Assembly (NCBI GenBank): GCA_010015655.1
Contig: ML976721.1
Span: 186,001 to 250,000 of the forward strand
Origin: Bimuria novae-zelandiae CBS 107.79
Lineage: Eukaryota; Ascomycota; Dothideomycetes; Pleosporales; Didymosphaeriaceae
DNA: 64,000 nucleotides
Direction of reading: 5' to 3'
Positions 57,239 to 64,000 of this stretch are shown here, piece after piece. Under the pieces are notes generated by a model. The model did not search any database and was not told where the DNA came from. It saw only the letters and a list, made by a program, of their open reading frames with translations. Positions within the stretch are counted from its first letter, which is position 1; the number at the start of each line of letters is the position of its first letter. The position numbers were made by a program, and so were the translations under genes.

Positions 57239-60200
57239 ATGCATCTCGTGAAGCCGCTGTGGTTAAACCACCCAGGCACGTTCTCCTCCGCCCGCACTTG
57301 AAGCTCCAACAATGGTAGCCACGCAAGACAGACACGTAGCGCTGACCTCGTCCTTACCATTATAGGCGATCTCAAGGAATTCGAAGTATATAGCGCCCAT
57401 GTCTCGCCAGATGGATCGCGTCTCGCAACGGCCGCCGGTGGTGCGTCTTCCTACCTAATGCACACTTTCATGCGGAGCTCGCCCGTGATGCGCCGCCGCA
57501 AAGTTCACAACTAACAATTTGGCTGCAGACGGCTACGTGCGCATATGGTCCACCGAAGCCATCTTGAACTCGCAGGATCCCAGCTACACGAAGCCCAGAC
57601 AACTGGCCGCGCTCAGCCACCACTCTGGCACCGTTCACACCGTGCGCTTTTCGCCCAATGGGAAATATCTTGCGTCGGGCGCGGACGACAAGATTGTCTG
57701 CGTGTATACACTCGATCCAAATGCGCCGGCGCATGTTGCATTTGGTGGGTTCAGATGCTACAATGCCAATATTGGGCAGCAGCTAACGCGCATGTCTAGG
57801 TTCGAACGAAGTGCCGCCCGTGGAGAACTGGAGGGTTATGCGCCGCCTCGTAGGCCACGACAACGACGTACAGGATCTCGGATGGGCGTATGACTCGTCA
57901 ATTCTGGTATCAGTGGGGTTGGATTCAAAAGTTGTCGTCTGGTCAGGGCATACATTCGAGAAGTTGAAGACGTTGGCATATCACAACAGTCACGTCAAGG
58001 GCATCACTTTCGATCCTGCGAACAAGTACTTTGCGACCGCAAGCGACGACCGCACACTCAGCGTGTTCCGATTCAACTCCCCCGGCCCGAACGCTACCGC
58101 GCAGGATCAGATCAACAACTTTACGCGCGAAATTACCATCACAGAGCCCTTCCAGACCTCGCCGCTCACCACATACTTCCGGCGATGCTCGTGGTCGCCG
58201 GATGGTGCTCATATTGCAGCTGCGAATGCTACGAATGGACCCGTCAGTACCGCCGTGATTGTAGCACGTGGCCAGTGGAAAGGCGACATAAGTTTAGTCG
58301 GTCACGAAGGGCCTGTGGAGGTGTGCGCGTTTTCGCCCAGGATGTTCCACCGGGACCATCCTCAGGCCAATCCGGACACGACTGCAAACCCGGCTAGCAT
58401 GACGGTGGTAGCATGTGCGGGTCAAGACAAATGCCTCAGTATATGGAACACATTTTATGCGCGACCATTCATACTCACACAAGAGTTAACTTCGAAGACG
58501 ATAACAGATCTTGCATGGGCACCGAGCGGGGAGATCTTGTTCGTAACGAGTTTAGACGGTAGCATTTCGACGCTGGTGTTCGAACCTGGGGAGCTGGGCT
58601 ATCCGGCATCGCTATCCGAGAACGAAAGGTCGCTTCAAAAATTCGGTTCTGGCAGACGTGCTGGTATCATCGAAGGCACAGATGCTTTACTTTTGGAAGA
58701 GAGTAGTCGGAACAGCGAGCTACAGGGTGTACAGGGCAGGATGGGGGCCCTGATGGGCGACGGGGGTACAGTACAGCCCCCTATAACCAATGGTACCGCT
58801 GCAACGCCCAGCGCTCCTCTTACAAACGGCTCTGCGCCTACGTCTGCTCCAGCACCGGCTCCTGCTGAGCCACCGGCCGACGAGCGGGTAGAAAAACTTA
58901 AACAACGAGTGACAATTAAGAACGGCAAGAAACGCATAGCACCTATGCTAGTGTCTGGGTCATCGGGAGTCGGATCGTCTGCGCTCCCACAGACGCAACT
59001 CATATCGGCAACTACCACGGCTGGCGCGAGCAGCAACAACCCGCACAGTATCCTCGATCTCTCGAAGCCGTACGATGGCTATGCCAAGGGCGGTCTTACT
59101 GCTATGTTGATGGGGAATAAACGCAAATTTGCAGAAATTGAGGGCGACGACGATCGCCAGATCGAGAAACGGCTCGCATCTACCGTTAAGCCCGGTGGAG
59201 CAGCCATTGTGATAAACACTGAGAACGGGGTTGTTCCACCAGGGGCAAACAACACCGGGAAGGCAAACGATTCAGGACCACCACAAGTGCTGCGACCCGC
59301 GATAGTCAACCCTGCACTCGCTGTGAACCAAGTACGGCTGGCAGTTCCTAAGTTGAGAAGTGTTATCGTTCGGACCGCAGACGGCAGCGAACCACCACAA
59401 GCCAACGGCATGAAACCGGACCACGATACAGTAATACTGGAAGCCAGGAACGCTACTGCACCCTCAAGAACAGGCCGCCCGCAAGATCACGACCCAGCCA
59501 GGATCACGTGCTCAAAAGAAGGGAAATCGCTTTGGCAAGACTTCTTACCAAAACCTGTGCTCCTTGTCACCGGCAACACAAACTTCTTTGCCGCTGCTTG
59601 TGAGGATGGCTCTATCTACGCTTGGTCACCGGCCGGACGAAGAACGCTTCCCGCCATGATACTGGAAGCACAGCCTGTCATCATGGACTGCCGTGGATGG
59701 TGGTTGCTCGCCATCAGTGCAGTCGGCATGTGTTACGTCTGGAACCTGAGAACTATGGCCGCACCTCACCCACCTGTCTCCGTCGCGCCCATACTGGACA
59801 TTGCCGCACATTCTCAAGGACCCCATCTCACAAGATCGCCCGGAATCGTATTTGCGCGTCTCAACTCGGAAGGTCGCATCATCGTCGCCATGTCCAACGG
59901 TGACGGGTACGCCTACTCGCCAGCCATGTACGTCTGGCAGCGCATCTCAGAGCCCTGGTGGGCGGTCGGCAGCCAGTACTGGAACACGACCGACTCATCC
60001 GTCGGCAACGTCACCTCCAAGTCCGACAGCAACGCAGCCGGGAAGGAAAAAGATGACCAAGTCTCCCTGGAGAACATCTCCGCGGGCATCATCCCCATGC
60101 TCGAGCGCAACACTACAAACCAGTTCCTCCTCACGGGTCGTGCTTTCTACCTCCAGAGACTCATCAAAGTGCTCATTTCCGCGGAGGGGTACGAGAGCTT

Positions 60201-60642
60201 CGAATCCTGCGCGTCGGTCGCGCATCTGGAGAACCGCGTCGCTGCGGCAAGAGCGCTCGGCGCAAAGCAAGAGTTCAAGATATACCTCTCCATGTATGTC
60301 AAGCGCATCGGCGCTGAAGGACTCAGAGGAAAGATCGAGGAGCTGCTGCGGCATCTAGCGAAGGGTCTCGTCGAGGAAGACGAGGATGGTGCGCCGGCCG
60401 GGCCAGAGATTTGCGGCTGGCAGAGTGAGGAGCTGCTGAAGCAGGCTGTGATTATACTTGGTGAGTCGATCCCTCCCCCTTTGATAGTATGTGTCGTGCG
60501 GCTTGCTAATGCGGAACGAATAGGCAAATACCGCGAACTCCAGGCCATCACCGTGCCCTATGCGAAACTCGTCGGCATCGTTGGTCCCGCGGCCGCGCAG
60601 AACGCAGACGGCGACCAGCATATGGACGGCGGGGATGTGTAG
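57239..60642 (+). CDS. HIR1: Histone transcription regulator Hir1/HIRA
   Basis: Exons 57239-57275, 57366-57440, 57529-57744, 57800-60460, 60524-60642; 1035 residues. The first intron begins with GC, not GT (CCAG|GCACGT..TATAG); only this splice joins MHLVKPLWLNHPG to DLKEFEVYSAHVSPDG in frame. About seven N-terminal WD40 blades follow (DGYVRIWS, DDKIVCVYTL, DSKVVVWSG, DDRTLSVFRF, QDKCLSIWN). Near residue 480 is VTIKNGKKRIAPMLV, the HIRA B-domain that binds Asf1. The C-terminal HIRA domain covers about 650-1000 (DGSIYAWSPAGRRTLPAMIL, GWWLLAISAVGMCYVWNL, GKYRELQAITVPYAKLVG). Hir1 is a core subunit of the HIR complex, which deposits H3-H4 independently of replication and represses histone genes. 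Confidence 0.95.
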
Positions 60643-61419
60643 GGACAGGTTACCCCCGGACCAGGTCCAACGCCTTCGATCTCTGCAAAGGTTGCGAAGG
60701 CTACAAGAGAGAAAACGGCGAAAAGGCGTTCAGTGAGGTTATCAAGGTAGTCTTGTGCATTTGATTAGCTGGGTGTTGTTATGACTTTTTTGTATCATTA
60801 GTGCAGGTATGTGCATTGTTTGGGTAGTATTGTGGTAAGCGGGCGTTTGTGCATGAGCTGCGGCGCGTGGGTGGCGTTGGAGGTGGGAGTGTAATCTTAA
60901 GTGTGAACTCGAAGGGTGGTAGTAGAATTTAGAGATGAGTAAGTCATGTTTGCTGTGCACTGGGCTTGGTTTGGGAGTGGGAAACGTCGCAAGGGACGGG
61001 CGTGAAGGCTTGATTATAATGCCGAAGAGAATGGTGCGTAAAGAGGAATTTCATAAGACAATCACTAACGTTGAGTGTTGAAGCATCGTACTTTTCTGCA
61101 TCTGCCCTTGGAGCATCATTCTTACATCCTATAGGTATACTGAGTTTAGAGAGATTACTAGAGATCTCGCATTGCATAGAGATCGTGCTGCCCAGGCGAC
61201 CGCTAGGATTTTCAACTCACGGATTCATGTCCGCCTCTGTATTTGGTTTTGAGGCCGCCGTGGGGTGAGTCACATTTATGGCGACACGTTTTCAACCGTG
61301 GCACGTGCGAGCATGCAATCCATGGATCCATGGATATTGTGGACACACCACCCTTCGACACACACACGACTTCCACGCCACCATGGATGCAAAATTGACA
61401 CTCAACAACACGCATTTAC
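60643..61419. other. Intergenic downstream of HIR1
   Basis: 780 bases. A CCATGGATCCATGG palindrome lies at about 61319-61333. No gene recognised. Confidence 0.45.
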
Positions 61420-62556
61420 ATGGCCGAGCTGAACGATTTCCCAAATACTGTGGCTGTGCCTACGGAGACGAGTCATCTTGAGCGCTTACCGGCAGAGCTC
61501 CGACAAGCTGTCCACTCCTACCTAGGCTACCCTGTTGCAGGTTATATTTGGGTGGATATTCAGCCAAAGTATCAGTACCGGTACGAAGTTGCATGCGTAA
61601 TGTTCAACTTCATGCATGGCTTTGCCACCAAAAGGAAGCTGAGAGCAGTTCCGCAGCGATTGAAAATCGGCATATCTAGGGGTGGTCATGTAGGTGGTTG
61701 TGTAGCCACACTTGAATATTCTAGAACGGGGCACCTCAGCGTCAGCAAGTTCTTCCGCAACGAACTTTTGACCTTGATATTGCAAGACAACATGGTCGAG
61801 TCTGCGTTGCCTTTTCTCCAAGATGAAAAGAGCCCCAATTTCGCAGACCATCCACTAGCGCCCTAGGACCTCCCTCACCTGAGGTATGTAGCCATGCCTG
61901 CATTTACTGCTATACCTGAGCTGAAAGCTAACTGGAGCCGCGCAGTTTTGTGCAGATCTACCCATCGAACCTACCCTATCTTATCTCCTTCGGTATGGAT
62001 TCTGGTGGTCACGGCTACAGATCCAAACGCCGTCATCTTCAAGAAGCCACACAAACACAGTGATAACCGGGTCACCCTTGCTTCACTCGCCTTCATCGCC
62101 ACAGCTTGCCCCAATCTCCGCGAATTCAGGCTGGGCGTGAATGGCGGCTACATCTCCACCACAAAACCATCCGCAGCCCCATTCGCAAAGCATCGCTTAG
62201 AGGTCAACCATCTGTTTCACGCCCTGCATAGCTTCACAGCAAATTCACCAAGGTTGGTGCGCTTTACGCTCGAATGTGGCGGGTACTACGGGTTCAAAAA
62301 CACTATATGCAAAGACGACTTTGACAAGACGTGTCACTGGGCTGCAACCGCTGTCCGCGGTATGGTGCATCGGCTATTGAACAGACATAAGACTCGGGAC
62401 CATCTGAAATGCTCGAAAGAGATTGATATGAGCAAGTTGGAAGGACATGACTTCGAGGACGGGTGCTTCAAGGACTTGCTCCTTGGCCGGGACTTCTTAG
62501 GAGTACCGCGTTTCCTTGGACATGAGTTGCTTCCTGTGGAGTATGACTGTGAATAG
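61420..62556 (+). pseudogene. F-box-like protein gene interrupted by an in-frame stop
   Basis: One frame of 379 codons with a single TAG (61864-61866). The N terminus has an F-box-like helix pair (LERLPAELRQAVHSYLGYP). The middle part carries FRNELLTLILQDNMVESALPFL, and after the stop DLPHLRYVAMPAF, LASLAFIATACPNLREFRLGV and VNHLFHALHSFTANSPRLVRF, resembling weak leucine-rich segments of fungal F-box proteins. Two readings are possible: a nonsense mutation in a once-continuous gene, or a 71-base intron (61796-61866) beginning with a poor donor GTCGAG and ending CCCTAG, which would also keep the frame. I favour the nonsense mutation weakly. F-box proteins select substrates for SCF ubiquitin ligases; no target can be named. 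Confidence 0.6.
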
Positions 62557-62680
62557 TTCTTGGGTAGATATGACGGGCGCGTGAAAGGTTTATCTGTTGT
62601 CAGATAGACAGTATGGGAAGCTTCCAGCGCTACTCCACCTTCTCCCACTCAACGGTTAGATTAAGTCCCGGCGCTAATCT

Positions 62681-63180
62681 CTACAACTCCCTCATCCCCC
62701 TCCCATCTTCCCTCCCATCCTCCCTCAACACAAACGTGAGCCCCTCATTCCCCACCGTCACACCCACATAGTTCGGAATCATCGACCCGATAAACGTCAC
62801 ATTTGCAAACACACCATCTTCACCAACCTCGTACGTGCCCGAATGCGCGACTGTACCGGCTACAATTGCGGCGTTTTGCTCTGGGGTTCCCACCTGCGTG
62901 AAAAAGTGGCCGAGAGGAAACAAAGGGAGACTCGGGTCGTTGCTTTACACGATGACGTAGTTTGCGTGAATATGAGGGTGCCGGTGAGGTTGGGGCCACA
63001 TAATTCGGAATTAGAGAGGGTCCCGTTGACGTATGTGGATAGGGAGGACATAAAGTATACGCCGGGCATGCGGTTGGGGGCGCATGTGGCGTTTGTGAGG
63101 TTGAGGAGTGTTGGGTGATGATGTGGTGGGGCTTCGTTATGGGCGAAGTTGTTGTAAATGGCGATCTTGGCGTTCGTTTT
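62681..63180 (-). pseudogene. Lipocalin-like protein gene, frame-broken
   Basis: On the minus strand one frame gives NAKIAIYNNFAHNEAPP, LLNLTNATCAPNRMPGVYF, YVNGTLSNSELCGPNLTG and TLIFTQT. The next frame, one base on, gives YVIV, a TAA (62945-62947), then LPLFPLGHFFTQVGTPEQN, VAHSGTYEVGEDGVFANVTF and SMIPNYVGVTVG, ending MREL at 62681. Together these fit the fungal lipocalin-like domain (GxxxGTLIYT, AHSGTY, PNWVG). At least one frameshift and one stop lie within 20 bases of each other near 62960. No intron joins the frames. The N-terminal start was not found; the limit at 63180 is approximate. Several N-glycosylation-type NxT/S sites suggest a secreted protein. Confidence 0.55.
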
Positions 63181-63863
63181 CTTGGATTGGTCTTGAGAAT
63201 TGGCTTGTGTGATTGGTATGGCAGAGAAGTATTATTGGATGGCTCCGCTTTTGTATGTAATGATGAGAACTCGTGGGGGTCCCCGCAACCCAGTCTGTGT
63301 AGTTTCGTGCGACTCATGGCTTCATATTGCTGTTTTTTGTGCCTTTAGTCTTGCTTGCATGACCATAGTGATCAGAGGCGCTGGTGGGATCATTGATGAT
63401 CTTTGTCATTGTTCTAAATGCCCAGCTAATTGACTCAGAGGACGTGTAATGCAAATATGCCCCCAAGCCCTCTTGTAGTACTGGCCACAAGCTGAAAATG
63501 CAGCCATGCCCATGTTCGAAAGCTTTATACTCGCGTGGCTAGTAGTGTATGGCGCGCATATGTGTACTAGATACTTCCTACGCACTATGATTACTAACAC
63601 GAGTAAAAGTGTGCATGTCAGAGTATTGGTAAGAGATCTTTATCTATTAGAGTGGGTTTATGTACGACTCACGAAATGCTGCAGACTCCGTGTATTATCA
63701 GAATTATAAACGAGTATCTAGCCGCGAAAAATTGCAAGTGAACGATCGGGCGCTCGCGTAGGCTCCGCTACCAACATATGAAAGCTCTAACATAAAAGTT
63801 GAAAAGGCCTTGAAGCTCCGTCAGGAAAAGCCATCCCTTGACTGGTTGTAATTTTGGAAGCGC
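63181..63863. other. Intergenic before the right-edge transporter
   Basis: About 680 bases, AT-richer towards 63720. The 5' part of the lipocalin-like gene may lie here. Nothing else recognised. Confidence 0.4.
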
Positions 63864-64000
63864 TCACAATCCAATGGTGGGGGGCGTGCTGCCGCCGAAC
63901 AGCCTCTCGCGCTTCATGAACAAGGAGAGCACCAGGCAAAAAGCAGCAGCAGTGATTGCCAAGATATAAGTATCTGCGATACTCTTGATGATGGCGGTCA
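63864..64000 (-). CDS. MFS transporter, C-terminal end only
   Basis: The minus strand is open from the window edge to a TGA at 63864-63866. The 44 residues end IKSIADTYILAITAAAFCLV, LSLFMKRERLFGG, STPPTIGL. A last transmembrane helix followed by a MKRE-type basic end is typical of fungal 14-helix drug/toxin-efflux MFS proteins. Most of the gene lies outside the window, so the substrate cannot be inferred. Confidence 0.65.
   Translation of the reverse strand, partial: TAIIKSIADTYILAITAAAFCLVLSLFMKRERLFGGSTPPTIGL

Noticed and set aside
1..64000. tRNA, rRNA or CRISPR arrays
   Set aside because: No cloverleaf with a proper B box, no rRNA-like stretch and no regularly spaced repeats were seen by eye; an automated tRNA scan was not possible.

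Overview
The window is nuclear DNA of a filamentous ascomycete (Pezizomycotina; a Dothideomycete is my guess, not proven). Nearly all protein genes are broken by introns of about 45-60 bases with GT..AG ends and CTAAC/CTGAC/CTAAT branch sites. The proteins are fungal housekeeping types. The AT-rich blocks look like transposons mutated by repeat-induced point mutation (RIP): almost pure transitions, TA-rich, stops in every frame.

Layout. 0-7 kb: PRP5 (splicing helicase) and methionine aminopeptidase 2. 7.7-8.7 kb: a decayed short-chain dehydrogenase. 9.06-16.33 kb: a Fot1/pogo-type DNA transposon (70-bp inverted repeats, TA target duplication) split by a 5.4-kb Copia LTR retrotransposon (257-bp LTRs, CTAAG target duplication); both heavily RIP-mutated. 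19.5-24 kb: a PH-domain protein with a Lys/Glu/Pro-rich tail and a UBTD-like ubiquitin-domain protein. 24-26 kb: an unresolved coding-like stretch. 26-32.3 kb: a RING/TRAF zinc-finger protein, a Syn8-type SNARE and a calcium-regulated mitochondrial carrier. 32.4-34.6 kb: a second RIP-mutated Fot1-type element between the divergent starts of the carrier and the cyclin SSN8. 38 kb: a small unknown protein. 40.1-42.8 kb: a third TA-flanked element, much fresher, with perfect 51-bp inverted repeats and one nonsense codon in its transposase. 43-46 kb: a small probable mitochondrial protein and a peroxisomal citrate synthase. 47.8-48.9 kb: a broken NmrA-like reductase. 49.6-60.6 kb: PUF6, a YAR1-like ankyrin protein, a PAP2 lipid phosphatase, a WBP4/FBP21-like zinc-finger protein and HIR1. 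61.4-63.2 kb: an interrupted F-box-like gene and a broken lipocalin-like gene. The right edge cuts an MFS transporter whose C terminus is visible.

The genes do not form one pathway. RNA processing and ribosome biogenesis (PRP5, WBP4-like, PUF6, YAR1-like), transcription and chromatin (SSN8, HIR1) and organelle/membrane functions (SNARE, carrier, PAP2, citrate synthase, MFS) are interleaved with transposons and at least three pseudogenes. All gene models were spliced by eye from reading frame, splice consensus and remembered family motifs; no database search was made.
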